64,000 nt of DNA, taken from NCBI RefSeq assembly GCF_005116675.2, contig NZ_CP050699.1, positions 3,858,501 through 3,922,500 of the forward strand, given 5' to 3'. This DNA comes from Desulfosediminicola ganghwensis (lineage in GTDB: Bacteria; Desulfobacterota; Desulfobulbia; Desulfobulbales; Desulfocapsaceae). Under the pieces are notes generated by a model. The model was not told where the DNA came from, ran no database searches, and was given only the letters and a program-made list of their open reading frames with translations. The position numbers and the translations under genes are program-made. Shown here in pieces: positions 51,350 through 61,357 of the stretch. Position 1 is the stretch's first letter. Each line of letters opens with the position of its first letter.

Positions 51350-52015
51350 TTATCGTGCTAATTTCAGAGCATCAAGCTGGGTTTGATTATTTACATAATC
51401 ATACACCCTGAGACTATTCGATGTTGCTGGTCCTAAAGGGGTTGACCAGATCTCGTAGGTCACGCCTTCTTTTAAAATAATGCTACCACCGGAACTCACT
51501 CTGCCGGTAAAGTTCTGTCCGTATGGTAAAGTAGTCGATGTTCGAATAGTTATGCGTTCTCCGCAATGGGTAATAGTGGCGGAAACCGATTGTGACCCAT
51601 AATTTTTAAGATCGAGCACCCCTTGCCACTGTCCTGCCAAACTTGGGCCTATCAGACCATCCTCGCATTCTGACTGGCTTGAAGTACCTCCTCCCCCGCC
51701 ACCATCATCACTGCTACTGCTACCACCCGCCCCGATCGCCAGAGCTCCGAGACCTATAGCTGCGGCTCCACCAAGAACTATCCACTTGGTTTTGCCACTG
51801 CCACTCTTACTTTCCTTAGACTCGACCGGTTGATATCTTTTAGCCGACTTATCAGTAACCTCATTTTCTACATCAACCTTACCATTTTTATCGTCCGCAA
51901 TTGCAGTCGCAGACAAAGGCTTTACCAGACAAGTTATTAAAAAAATACAGGAAAACGCAATATAAAGAATAGTGTTCACCACCTCGTGAATTCTTTGTCG
52001 AGAAATTATGAACAT
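51350..52015 (-). CDS. Secreted/membrane protein of unknown function
   Basis: The 221-residue protein has a long N-terminal hydrophobic helix (about 16-38), then a charged linker, a second hydrophobic segment (WIVLGGAAAIGLGALAIGAGG), a Ser-Asp-Gly low-complexity stretch and a C-terminal beta-rich domain with two Cys (SECEDG, THCGERI). It should be exported and anchored. ATG 52015 follows AAGGAGGGA; longer readings have no ribosome site. The family is not recognised. Confidence 0.65.
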   Translation of the reverse strand: MFIISRQRIHEVVNTILYIAFSCIFLITCLVKPLSATAIADDKNGKVDVENEVTDKSAKRYQPVESKESKSGSGKTKWIVLGGAAAIGLGALAIGAGGSSSSDDGGGGGGTSSQSECEDGLIGPSLAGQWQGVLDLKNYGSQSVSATITHCGERITIRTSTTLPYGQNFTGRVSSGGSIILKEGVTYEIWSTPLGPATSNSLRVYDYVNNQTQLDALKLAR

Positions 52016-52269
52016 GCACTCCCTCCTTTTCGCCCACGAATAGCGTTCAACACACAAAGTTTCTTCCCGGAACAGCCTTCATCTCACACAAGAAATAATA
52101 CACCATCTACGTGTTAGATCTGAAATGGTTTCTGTGAAATTCGTCGAGATTTATCTGAATTTTCAGGTATTGCAGAAAGAACTGACGATCATCTACATAG
52201 GTAACTGTTGATGGGAACAGCAAAAGAGATGTAAAGAATCCTGGAAATAAAAAAAATGGAAAAAATCAC

Positions 52270-54789
52270 CTATTTTTCGCTTACTCCAGTACACCACGCG
52301 AAAAAATCTTCATCACTGATACCCTCTTCACGATAACAACCTGGGTGATAGTAGGGATCTCCCTGGTAAAGCATCTCTCCCCACAACTTCTGGAATATTT
52401 TTTGTTCTCTCTGCCACGCCACCTGCATTTTTTGCTCTAATTGAAGCAGCGGCTGGTAATCCCATAATGCCCTGCAATATGGTGTATATATGTTAATAAG
52501 ACCTTTGGAACGCAGAATAAAAGACAAGTCCATGCCCATGAAAAGGTACGGGAAGCTGGCAGCTGAAAAACCTCCTGCCCTTTCAAACACTTCTTTTCTC
52601 ACCAGGCACATCTCAAACGGGACTGCAGTGACTTCCTGGGCGAGGTTCAAACCATTCAGATGAATCGAACAGTTTAGAAGAAACCACCAGTAATAAAGTA
52701 CAGATTCCGAACGTACGTCAGGTACCCGTGAAATATCAAGCATGGATTCAGCAGACTCGAGCCTGCCGGTGACCAACCCTATTTCTTCGTTTTGTCCGTA
52801 CTCCAACAGCTGCTGAATCCAGTTCGTATCTTTCGGAGCAACATTGCTTGATAAAAATATCAGATATTTGCCGGATGCTTGTTTAGCTGCGCGATTGAGT
52901 AGCTCAGCTTTTCCCGGGGAATCATGATTGGGGAGATATGTACAACGATCTGATTCAGCCTCGATCTTCAGATATTGTTCTCCTAATCTTGAGTTACATG
53001 CTCCAGAAGTAAAGAGTAGCTCGGCATTATCATAGCCATCGGTAATTTGATCTAGAGTTGCCAGTCGATCTTCTGGATGCTGAACTCCATCTTCAGGATA
53101 TAAAATGATAGAGACCGATGGAGTAGCCACAAGCTTTCTGCGCGGTTGGTAATAAAAGTTCCAGTCAGCATGCTCTACCTTCGCTTCAATGCCTGAACGC
53201 AAAAAAGCCCTTTGCACTGCCAACTTTCCGGCCTCTGCCGCATATGGTTTTTGGCAATGATTGATATTTGTCGATGTATCAGAAACCCGCCAGTGATAGA
53301 CAACCTCAGGAATGTGCACCACAAGCTTTGCCTGTTCAGTAACTTTTAAGGCAAGGTCAAAATCCTGTGCTCCATCCATTGCCTTGTCACAGCCACCACA
53401 CAGTTCAAAAAGACCACGCTGAATCACCAGAAAATGGGTTATATAATTATGCCCTAAAAGCAACTCCCTGTTATAGCCGGGCTTATAAAAAGCAGATAGG
53501 TGATCACCTGACTCATTCACAAGGTTTTCATCCGTATAGAGAACATCTCCGCCCGTATTGGATATCGCCTTGACAACGTGATAAAGACAATCTCTTCTCA
53601 ATTCGTCATCATTATCTAAGAAACCAATATAATCTCCTGATGCCATACTCGCTGCAGTATTGGTCGTCTCTGCGATCCCTCTGTTTTTCAGGTGACAGAC
53701 CACAGTTATCCTTCCATCCAAACGTGCCCAATCCACCAGGGTCTGCTGAACGTGTTCTTCTGTACTGCGGTCGTCACAAATACACAGTTGCCAGTGCGGG
53801 TACGCCTGATAAAGGACAGAACGGATGCAGAGGTTGAGCTGTTCCTGAGTGGGATTATAGACAGGCAGGATAATACTAATAAGAGGCTTACATTCAAGAT
53901 CTGCCACACGCTGATCGGTATACCTGAACTCGAAAACACCTTTTTTCAAGTAGTGTTCCAATAGACTTTTGTGCTGCTCCTGCCTGCGACAGATAGCGGC
54001 CCTGTAAAATTCAGGGTCAAAAAACGGTGAGGGACGTCTGTAATCAAGTTTTTCTTTTTTCTGATAATGCTGAAAAGGCTCAGCCAGAGATTTCTTCCAA
54101 TCGGGGTTCTGCTCCTGATAATAGCGTGAGTCAAATACAGGAAGAGGGCTTTTTCCATCCGGTAACCCGCGGACAATGTAATGCTGCCAAAGAAGTTTCT
54201 TCTGTTTCGGCAAAAACGGATGTCGATCATGGTAACAATCTGCGTCAAAGTAATCCGGAGGACTGTTTCTCTTTTGATCTTCCTGCTCAAGAAAGTAGGA
54301 AATTGGATTGAACCCTTTACTTCTCAGATAGAAATACTTTCGTTCGAACTTTCGCTCCAAAAATAGAGGAGAAGGAAGAAAATCACGTTTCCACCCGATC
54401 TTCAGATAGTGGGTCAAGGGATTGATATTCCCCTTGATAGCTCTCCCATACCGTTCAATATAGAAATTGCTATCAAAGTAGTTGTTGGGATTTTTGCCTT
54501 CCCTCCATCCAGTTTCGAGATAGTCGACGAGAGGGTTGACCTGTTCTTCGGTGCCGTCTAAATACTTTCTACAATAGCAATGACTGTCAAAAAACAGACT
54601 TGGCCTTCTTCTTTCACGCCAACCATGGTCAAAATAGTGCCACATCAGATCCCATCGCCGAGCTTTGAGATCAGGATTGCTGGCCAGATAATACCTGCTG
54701 TCGAAAAGCCTTGAAAACAAGAGTTTTCGATACGAGGTGTTAGAACATGTGAAAACGTAATGCCGTATCCGTCTTAGTATCATTTTCAT
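52270..54789 (-). CDS. Family 2 glycosyltransferase with seven N-terminal repeats
   Basis: The protein of 839 residues starts at ATG 54789 after GGAGGGAG. Residues about 25-300 hold seven tandem repeats of about 37 residues with the pattern FD-x-x-(F/Y)Y...L-x-x-YL-x-x-G(W)-x-x-x-(R/K)-P-S. Then comes a GT2 domain: ISIILPVYNPTQEQLNLCI, DNDDELR, MDGAQDFDLALK (metal site and base), followed by a second GT-like half (VSIILYPEDGVQH, RLESAES). The repeats occur in glycosyltransferases of exopolysaccharide and O-antigen clusters. No other glycan gene is adjacent, so its product is unknown. Confidence 0.85.
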   Translation of the reverse strand: MKMILRRIRHYVFTCSNTSYRKLLFSRLFDSRYYLASNPDLKARRWDLMWHYFDHGWRERRRPSLFFDSHCYCRKYLDGTEEQVNPLVDYLETGWREGKNPNNYFDSNFYIERYGRAIKGNINPLTHYLKIGWKRDFLPSPLFLERKFERKYFYLRSKGFNPISYFLEQEDQKRNSPPDYFDADCYHDRHPFLPKQKKLLWQHYIVRGLPDGKSPLPVFDSRYYQEQNPDWKKSLAEPFQHYQKKEKLDYRRPSPFFDPEFYRAAICRRQEQHKSLLEHYLKKGVFEFRYTDQRVADLECKPLISIILPVYNPTQEQLNLCIRSVLYQAYPHWQLCICDDRSTEEHVQQTLVDWARLDGRITVVCHLKNRGIAETTNTAASMASGDYIGFLDNDDELRRDCLYHVVKAISNTGGDVLYTDENLVNESGDHLSAFYKPGYNRELLLGHNYITHFLVIQRGLFELCGGCDKAMDGAQDFDLALKVTEQAKLVVHIPEVVYHWRVSDTSTNINHCQKPYAAEAGKLAVQRAFLRSGIEAKVEHADWNFYYQPRRKLVATPSVSIILYPEDGVQHPEDRLATLDQITDGYDNAELLFTSGACNSRLGEQYLKIEAESDRCTYLPNHDSPGKAELLNRAAKQASGKYLIFLSSNVAPKDTNWIQQLLEYGQNEEIGLVTGRLESAESMLDISRVPDVRSESVLYYWWFLLNCSIHLNGLNLAQEVTAVPFEMCLVRKEVFERAGGFSAASFPYLFMGMDLSFILRSKGLINIYTPYCRALWDYQPLLQLEQKMQVAWQREQKIFQKLWGEMLYQGDPYYHPGCYREEGISDEDFFAWCTGVSEK

Positions 54790-55085
54790 AATACTCCCTC
54801 CGCAACCCACTCCGGCATCAACTTCTGACTCCTCATCCAGTGTAAGCACAAAAGCAGTGCCTCTTGCTGATAAACTGTATTTATAGGCTTATATCATCAG
54901 TGTTTCATTCTGGTTATGTGACCTACTTAAACTTCTCAATAATAGCAGACACACCAAACGAATGCACCATTTGGATGATAGGTTGCTTCAATTAGGCATA
55001 TCCCCAGTAGCTTCAAATTTAACTTGGATATGACAGTTCCTGGTCAATAGGCTCTTGTTTCAAGTATGATTTTTCAAAAAAACCG

Positions 55086-55112
55086 GCACACACCAAACTT
55101 GGTGTGCTTTTT
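55086..55112 (+). terminator. Orphan rho-independent terminator
   Basis: GCACACACCAA pairs with TTGGTGTGC and is followed by five T. No plus-strand gene ends before it, so it may close an undetected small RNA or be a relic. Confidence 0.75.
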
Positions 55113-55260
55113 AACAAAGATATTTTGTGAGCATGAAGACCAACCATCAGGCTTAAGGGAATTGCAAGAAATTGGAGTTTCTACTCTTTGGTCAAAATGC
55201 TCAGCAGACAGAGGTACCCTGAAAAAAGTTTTTGGGATTTGTCCTATAGAACGTTCATTT

Positions 55261-55330
55261 CCATAGTAGTCTGACAGAACCGGTCAAACACCCCAATGGG
55301 TATAACCCCTTACTTTACAGACTACTATGG
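55261..55330. repeat. Perfect 13-bp inverted repeat with 44-bp spacer
   Basis: CCATAGTAGTCTG (55261-55273) and CAGACTACTATGG (55318-55330) are exact inverses. The spacer includes CACCCCAATGGGTATAACCC. It could be a small mobile fragment, an RNA structure or a terminator-like element. Confidence 0.7.
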
Positions 55331-55383
55331 TTTACTATCAAAACTTCGAAACAGACTCTGGTTGGAATAATGAATAATTCGGA

Positions 55384-56130
55384 CTAACTGGATTCCAGAA
55401 GCTGAGAAATACGGGAATGTAACGCAACTACCGCGGTGTCAACCTTGAGGATGCGCTCCCCAATTGTACAACTTGTAAAACCTGCCTCTGTAAATTTTTC
55501 TACTTCATAATCAACCCAACCACCTTCGGGACCGATTGCCAGCAGTACTCTACCCTGTGGTTTATGGGCCATTGCCTTGACAAGAGTAGTATCACCCGAT
55601 GGATGAGCGGCCAGAAGGTGGGAGTAATTCTCAATTATTTCGGGCAGGAAATCCTCAACAAATGGTTTGAAACGACGGTGAAAGGTCACTTCCGGCACTC
55701 TGGTATCCACCGCCTGCTCGAGTCCCTGCAAGAGATAGTCGTAAAAACTTTCCTGCTCGACCAAGGACGCTTCCCAAAAGCTTTTCTCAACTCTGTTTGC
55801 ATGAATACAATGAAAACTGCCTACCCCCAGTGCGGTAGCCTGGCTGAGAATACGACGCATCATAATCGGCCTGGCCAATGCCAGTACAAGATCGATATGA
55901 GGAAGAGGATTCATTGGCTCAGTCAGCTCCACCTGCAAGCTGACTGAACGTGGATGCTTCTTGTGAATATTTTCTATAACGGCAGTGCCTTTTTTACCAT
56001 CAACCACGCCAAAACGCACAATATCCCCAGCTTTTGCGCGCAACACCTTGATAATATGCTGGGCGCGATGATCAGTGAGTGTCAGCCTGGCATCAACTAT
56101 CTCTTCTTGTTCTGCAAGTATTATATTCAT
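55384..56130 (-). CDS. rsmE: 16S rRNA m3U1498 methyltransferase
   Basis: The 248-residue SPOUT methyltransferase modifies U1498 of 16S rRNA. Marks are the N-terminal PUA-like part (DHRAQHIIKVLRAKAGD), then LALARPIMMRRILSQATALGV and the SAM-binding knot (VLLAIGPEGGW, FTSCTIGERILKVDTAVVALHS). The length is normal. Confidence 0.95.
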   Translation of the reverse strand: MNIILAEQEEIVDARLTLTDHRAQHIIKVLRAKAGDIVRFGVVDGKKGTAVIENIHKKHPRSVSLQVELTEPMNPLPHIDLVLALARPIMMRRILSQATALGVGSFHCIHANRVEKSFWEASLVEQESFYDYLLQGLEQAVDTRVPEVTFHRRFKPFVEDFLPEIIENYSHLLAAHPSGDTTLVKAMAHKPQGRVLLAIGPEGGWVDYEVEKFTEAGFTSCTIGERILKVDTAVVALHSRISQLLESS

Positions 56131-56284
56131 TTACAATCTACCGGTTTCAATGATAACTCTATGGTCAATTCGTATGAGAAAAGTCAGTTATGGTTACTAT
56201 AAATTACCTCTGCAATCCAACGACCTGCATTGCTGGTCCCGGGTCAGGTTGCTTTCTTTGCATTCATGTTTTGAGGGTATTCTC

Positions 56285-57562
56285 TTGATTACAATATTTT
56301 ACAACATAGCACAGTTTTGTCTTGTGGCCATTGGATGGCCGCTTATTCTGGCCCTGGTTCTTATAAAAAAGAAATACCGCAAGCGTATCCCTTCCCGACT
56401 CGGGTGGCAACTTCACCGCAAGTTCCCGATATATAATAACAATCATGAAAACAATACAACTTTCTGGGTACATGCACTCTCAGTTGGCGAGGTGACTTCC
56501 GCTATCCCGCTGGTAACAAAAATACGGCAAACATGGCCTGAGAGCAGAATTGTCGTAACGGTTACGACAACCACAGGTGAAGCAGTTGCCAATACCCGCC
56601 TGGCCGAAACTGCAGATGTTATTCTTCCATCACCTATCGACCTGCTCCCTGTTGTACAAAGATACCTGCAATATATTGAACCAGATATCTATATTCAGGT
56701 TGAGACTGATTTCTGGCCCAACCTGCTCACTCTCCTCAATAGAAAAAAGATACCAACCCTGCTTGTGAACGGGCGTATATCACAAAAATCTTTAGGCATC
56801 TACAAGAAATTTGCATTCTTCTTTGCCCCGATGTTCGGAAGCTTCAACCATCTGGTTATGCAGACACAGGCAGACACCGTCAGCATGAGGGATTTTGGTG
56901 TGACAGACGAACAACTGCTCACCCTCGGCAACCTCAAATTTGACATTCCAACAACCTTCTGTGATTCCCCTGACATAACTACCCTGCTGCCGACCAATCG
57001 CACTATCTTCGTCGCGGGCTCCACGCATGAAGGCGAAGAGGAAATCATTTTCTCTGTATATCGAGAACTTCGACAACAACACCCTGAACTCTATCTCATT
57101 CTCGTTCCCCGAAACCCAGACCGGGGGGAAAAACTTAAACAGTTAGCCGGCACCTTGAACCTTAAGGGCCTACTTCGCTCCATTTCCCCCAAACAACCCG
57201 CTGACCTACTCATCGTCGATACCATAGGTGAGCTTGTGCAATTTTACCAGCACAGTTCAATTGCCTTTGTTGGCGGCAGTTTGGTCTCCCAGGGTGGCCA
57301 TAACCCGATAGAACCGGCAATAATGGGAGTCCCGGTGGTCTACGGACAACATATGGAAGATTTTCAAGAGATAGCAGAAGACTTACTGACATCCGGAGGT
57401 GGATACCAAGTCTCGGGACCAGATCAACTAAGGGACATCATTTCAGAATTTATAACAAACCCTGACAAAAGAAAAGATGCCGGTTCAGCTGCAAGAGCAT
57501 GTATAATGCGCCAACAAGGGGTTATCGATAAACATATACAGCTCATACGCTCACTTCTTTGA
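56285..57562 (+). CDS. waaA: 3-deoxy-D-manno-octulosonic acid transferase
   Basis: WaaA attaches Kdo to lipid A precursors. The 425-residue protein begins with a membrane-interacting segment (TTG 56285, preceded by GAGGGT, gives the same length as E. coli WaaA), then WVHALSVGEV with the catalytic Glu, ETDFWPNLL and VNGRIS; in the second Rossmann half FVAGSTHEGEEE, VPRNPDR and GHNPIEPA. Upstream in-frame sequence has no start signal. It implies an LPS-bearing outer membrane. Confidence 0.93.
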   Translation: MITIFYNIAQFCLVAIGWPLILALVLIKKKYRKRIPSRLGWQLHRKFPIYNNNHENNTTFWVHALSVGEVTSAIPLVTKIRQTWPESRIVVTVTTTTGEAVANTRLAETADVILPSPIDLLPVVQRYLQYIEPDIYIQVETDFWPNLLTLLNRKKIPTLLVNGRISQKSLGIYKKFAFFFAPMFGSFNHLVMQTQADTVSMRDFGVTDEQLLTLGNLKFDIPTTFCDSPDITTLLPTNRTIFVAGSTHEGEEEIIFSVYRELRQQHPELYLILVPRNPDRGEKLKQLAGTLNLKGLLRSISPKQPADLLIVDTIGELVQFYQHSSIAFVGGSLVSQGGHNPIEPAIMGVPVVYGQHMEDFQEIAEDLLTSGGGYQVSGPDQLRDIISEFITNPDKRKDAGSAARACIMRQQGVIDKHIQLIRSLL

Positions 57563-57574
57563 TGTCATGGCTGA

Positions 57575-60208
57575 ATGAAGATGATTGCAAAGCGGATACG
57601 TTTAAATCTATTCAATCATCTTCTCGCCTGCCACACAACTGCCTACACTCTGGGGATACTTTTTTCATCAGCATATATTCTACCTGTTGTTTCAGCCCTT
57701 ACCTATACCATCCTGCCAACGGTCCTTTTGGCTCTGTTTTCCGTCTTCTTTAAACGGGACAAATTTTGTACGGCGATAGCATCGCTGTTGCTCTTTTTTG
57801 CTACCGGCTACTTCCAGGGCCTGATCACCAGTGAATCCCCTGCTGACTCAGCCCATCTTTACAACCTTGTATCCGCTCCCGAAGATGTCGTGTTGATTGG
57901 CCATATACAAACTATGCCTTCATTTGACGGCACCACCAGCAGGGTATTAATCGCAGCAACTTCTCTTCAGAAAAAAGGTGAAAGCAATCTCAGGCGCGTT
58001 GTCGGAACCGCTCTCATCAGGATGCGTTTTCAATGGCCTCAGGAAATCGAGCCCGGCACCAGAGTGGTCATACGAACTACTTTGCACCGTCCTTCACGTT
58101 ACAACACACCTGGTGCATTTGATTATCCTGCATATCTCGCCCGAAAAGGAATCTGGATAACAGGCTACGTCCGCTCTCCTTCCCAGATTTCAGCAATACA
58201 CTCGATACCACAGAATGGTGAAACTATCAGGCATTTGCCGGAACGTCTGAGAACACGAATTGGGAGTGTGCTTGACAGCAGACTCCCTGGAGAAACGAGC
58301 AGCTTATACCGCGCATTATTGCTAGGCGATCGCACCCAAATTTCCCCTCAAACACTCGAAGCCTTTAAACAAGCAGGTGTGATGCACATTCTTGCCATTT
58401 CTGGCATCCATATGTCACTGATCGCCATTTTACTCTTTACCGTCTGTTATTGGTTACTAAGGCGTTCAACCTGGCTCATTTTACATTGTAACACCAGAAA
58501 AATTGCTGGGCTCCTATGCCTGCCAATACTGGTTGGCTATGCGTTGCTGGCCGGCCTGAACACACCTGTTCTCCGTGCCTGCATAGTGAGTTGTGTTGTT
58601 ATCTTTGCCTTCTGCACCGATCGCCCTAAAACGTTTTCTTCTCTGATTTCCGTCGCAGTGCTTCTTTTGTTGGCAACCAATCCGCAATCCCTGTTTACTG
58701 TTTCGTTTCAGTTAACATTTGCTGCATTTATCTCAATTTTGATGGTTATGCCTATTCTGAAAAGGTATGCCCGCAGTGAAACTTCATCAGAAACCCGCCT
58801 CAGAAGGATTGTATCACGATCTCTCCAATGGACTTTTGCAGGAATTACCGCTTCCACAGCTGCTGTGCTGGGAACTGCGCCAATATTGACCTTTCATTTT
58901 CATCGACTCCCGCTGTTGGGACCAATCAGCAACCTCATCATCGAACCGTTGATATGTTTATGGGCATTGCCGCTGGGCTTTCTTGCGTTACCATTTATAT
59001 TCCTGGTCCCGGATATCTCTGCAGTTCTACTCAAACTTGGTGCTATCGGTCTGCAACTTGGTGTCACCACGGCAAATTTATTCGCAGCACTGCCCCATAC
59101 ATCTCTCTGGCTCCCACCGCCACACTGTCTCCTTCTCCTCAGCTACTACTTCACATTTTTTCTAGTGCTCTTTTTTCTCCAGCAACCTCGAAAAACCAAA
59201 CTCACGAGCACAATAGCCCAATGCTCTTTCGCGATATGCCTGACTGGAATCATCTTCCCCCATTCATCCCTCTTCGGAAATCATGATGACAACACGACAA
59301 CCATCCACTTTCTCGACCTCGGTCAGGGAAGCGCGACCGTTGTAGAATTCGCAGACGGAAAGACTGTGCTTATTGATGGCGGAGCACTGACGTTGGGCAT
59401 TGACTCGGTTGGACAATCCGTCATTGCTCCATTTTTATGGCAGCGAGGCATCACCAGGCTCAATGCGATACTCATTACCCATCAGGACAGCGACCATTAC
59501 AACGGTGTCCCTTTTTTGCTTGAACAATTTACTCCTGATGTCCTATGGAGCGGCACCGAGTCTACAAAATCCTACGGGTATCAACGATTGCTCAGTCTTG
59601 CAAAACAGTTCAATGTAAGAATTGAAACACCTTACGCAGGAGATCTCCTGCGTATTGATGGTGAGGATCTGAATCCCTCAATACTATGCCTTGCAAATCT
59701 CAGTCATCATGATCAACAAAAAACTAATAATCGTGGTATAGTACTTGCGATTACTGGTTTTCTTTCTGATGACCGCGTTGATACCAGGAATCCATTTCAA
59801 CTGATATTTCCAGGTGACATCAGCAGCGAGATGGAACTTGAAGTCATAAGCAAGATTACACCTTCAAATCACAACATCCTCCTGGCCTCACACCATGGTT
59901 CTGCAGAGTCAAACTGTCCCGACTTTCTCCGACATATTTCCCCGGAGGCGATAATCTCTTCCGCTGGTCGCTCAAGAACCCATCAATTTCCCTCCCCAAT
60001 GCTCAGGGACTATTGTGAGGTTCATCGCATTCCGTTGTTGGTCACAGCTGAACACGGCACTATCAGGGTCCTGATAAAAGGTGGCACCCCCTTTGTACTC
60101 GTTCGGGAACAAACAAAAAACCCTTTGCGTCGGAGCCATACCTGGCTTCAACCGCAAAGGGTTACAAACACTCTCACCAGAGAAGCTTCTACCTCTACAC
60201 TTCGGTGA
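57575..60208 (+). CDS. comEC: ComEC/Rec2 DNA-uptake channel protein
   Basis: The 877-residue protein has an N-terminal soluble part, a competence domain with many membrane helices (LLLGDRTQI, LAISGIHMSL, GYALLAGLNTPVLRA) and a C-terminal metallo-beta-lactamase domain (FLDLGQGSATVVEF, THQDSDHYNG metal site, LLASHHGS). ComEC carries single-stranded DNA across the inner membrane in natural transformation. It starts 13 bases after waaA. Its 3' end overlaps pilT tail to tail by 14 bases and contains the pilT terminator. Confidence 0.92.
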   Translation: MKMIAKRIRLNLFNHLLACHTTAYTLGILFSSAYILPVVSALTYTILPTVLLALFSVFFKRDKFCTAIASLLLFFATGYFQGLITSESPADSAHLYNLVSAPEDVVLIGHIQTMPSFDGTTSRVLIAATSLQKKGESNLRRVVGTALIRMRFQWPQEIEPGTRVVIRTTLHRPSRYNTPGAFDYPAYLARKGIWITGYVRSPSQISAIHSIPQNGETIRHLPERLRTRIGSVLDSRLPGETSSLYRALLLGDRTQISPQTLEAFKQAGVMHILAISGIHMSLIAILLFTVCYWLLRRSTWLILHCNTRKIAGLLCLPILVGYALLAGLNTPVLRACIVSCVVIFAFCTDRPKTFSSLISVAVLLLLATNPQSLFTVSFQLTFAAFISILMVMPILKRYARSETSSETRLRRIVSRSLQWTFAGITASTAAVLGTAPILTFHFHRLPLLGPISNLIIEPLICLWALPLGFLALPFIFLVPDISAVLLKLGAIGLQLGVTTANLFAALPHTSLWLPPPHCLLLLSYYFTFFLVLFFLQQPRKTKLTSTIAQCSFAICLTGIIFPHSSLFGNHDDNTTTIHFLDLGQGSATVVEFADGKTVLIDGGALTLGIDSVGQSVIAPFLWQRGITRLNAILITHQDSDHYNGVPFLLEQFTPDVLWSGTESTKSYGYQRLLSLAKQFNVRIETPYAGDLLRIDGEDLNPSILCLANLSHHDQQKTNNRGIVLAITGFLSDDRVDTRNPFQLIFPGDISSEMELEVISKITPSNHNILLASHHGSAESNCPDFLRHISPEAIISSAGRSRTHQFPSPMLRDYCEVHRIPLLVTAEHGTIRVLIKGGTPFVLVREQTKNPLRRSHTWLQPQRVTNTLTREASTSTLR
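60113..60163 (-). terminator. pilT terminator inside the comEC 3' end
   Basis: On the minus strand AACCCTTTGCG pairs with CGCAAAGGGTT (11 base pairs, outer bases) around a 23-base loop and is followed by a T run. It lies downstream of the pilT stop and within the last codons of comEC on the other strand. Confidence 0.85.
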
Positions 60209-61277
60209 AATCAGAGGGTGGTTTTTTTAGAAATTTAGCAAATTTTGCTTTTTCTACCGCATTTGAATATGCGTCATCCGGGCTGATCATTCTCTTATCC
60301 AGATATTCCAAGATTGCATCGTCAAGGGTCTGCATACCAAATTTCTTACCGGTCTGCATAACCGAAAGGAGCTGGAATGTTTTCCCCTCACGGATAAGAT
60401 TTCGAACCGCCGGAGTCGCAATCATGATCTCAAGCGCTGCACAACGACCTTTCACATCAGTGCGCTTAAACAAAGTCTGGGAAACAACCGCACGCAGAGC
60501 ATCCGCCAAAGTGGACCGCACCTGCCCCTGCTGCTCCGCAGGGAAAATTTCAATAATACGGTCAACCGTCTTCATGGCGTTGATAGTATGCAGGGTACCG
60601 AAAACCAAGTGACCGGTCATTGCCGCTTCCATTGCCAGTGAGATGGTTTCCAGGTCGCGCATCTCACCAACCATGATGATATCCGGATCTTCACGCAGTG
60701 CGCCTCGAAGGGCAGCAGAGAAGCTTTTGGTGTGAGTTCCCACCTCTCGATGGTTCACAACAGATTTCTGGCTGCGATGCACAAATTCTATAGGATCTTC
60801 GACAGTCAGGATATGATCTTTTCGTGCCTTATTGGCCTCATCAACGATTGCCGCAAGCGTAGTAGATTTACCGGAACCGGTGGGACCTGTCACCAGAACC
60901 AGTCCTTTCGGCAGATAGGCGAGCCTGGAAACCACTTTAGGCAGACCGAGCTGCTCGCAGGTCATAATCTCACTTGGAATCTCACGAAATACCGCACCTA
61001 CCCCGTATTTTTGCTGGAAGAAATTGCACCTGTAGCGGGCAAGACCAGGAATCTCATAACCAAAGTCAATGTCGCCGGTCTCCTCAAAATCCTTGATCTT
61101 CTCTTCAGGGCAGATTTCATAGAGCATGGCACGAAGTTCATCGTTGTCCAGATCCTTGAACTTCACCCGCTCCATATCACCACGAATACGGAGAACAGGT
61201 TGCTGCCCGGCAACCATGTGCAAATCCGATGCACCTTCATCGTTCATCAATTTAAAAAACGCGTCAATCTGAGCCAT
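60195..61277 (-). CDS. pilT: Twitching-motility retraction ATPase PilT
   Basis: The 360-residue secretion ATPase retracts type IV pili. It has an N-terminal PAS-like region, Walker A GPTGSGKSTT, the Asp box DHILTVEDPIEFVH, Walker B DPDIIMVGEMRD and the His box TGHLVFGTLHT, plus the PilT-type C-terminal GMQTLDDAI. Length and motifs fit PilT rather than PilB. It forms, with comEC, a convergent pair of DNA-uptake and pilus genes, which suggests a link to natural transformation. Confidence 0.95.
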   Translation of the reverse strand: MAQIDAFFKLMNDEGASDLHMVAGQQPVLRIRGDMERVKFKDLDNDELRAMLYEICPEEKIKDFEETGDIDFGYEIPGLARYRCNFFQQKYGVGAVFREIPSEIMTCEQLGLPKVVSRLAYLPKGLVLVTGPTGSGKSTTLAAIVDEANKARKDHILTVEDPIEFVHRSQKSVVNHREVGTHTKSFSAALRGALREDPDIIMVGEMRDLETISLAMEAAMTGHLVFGTLHTINAMKTVDRIIEIFPAEQQGQVRSTLADALRAVVSQTLFKRTDVKGRCAALEIMIATPAVRNLIREGKTFQLLSVMQTGKKFGMQTLDDAILEYLDKRMISPDDAYSNAVEKAKFAKFLKKPPSDFTEV

Positions 61278-61357
61278 TATTCACCTATTTTTCCAACCAG
61301 CTGGAATTTCAGAACTTCATCAAACCGGCCAAGCAGAACCTTGCATGTACGACCACA

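Larger units (their letters stand above)
54790..55383. other. Gene-less stretch between glycosyltransferase and rsmE
   Basis: About 590 bases with a strong plus-strand terminator (55086-55112) that has no gene upstream of it, and a 13-bp inverted repeat (55261-55330). A frame of 66 codons (55066-55266) runs through the terminator, so I do not call it a gene. Confidence 0.5.

Noticed and set aside
55066..55266. 66-codon open frame beyond the glycosyltransferase
   Set aside because: It runs through a strong terminator hairpin and has no ribosome site.
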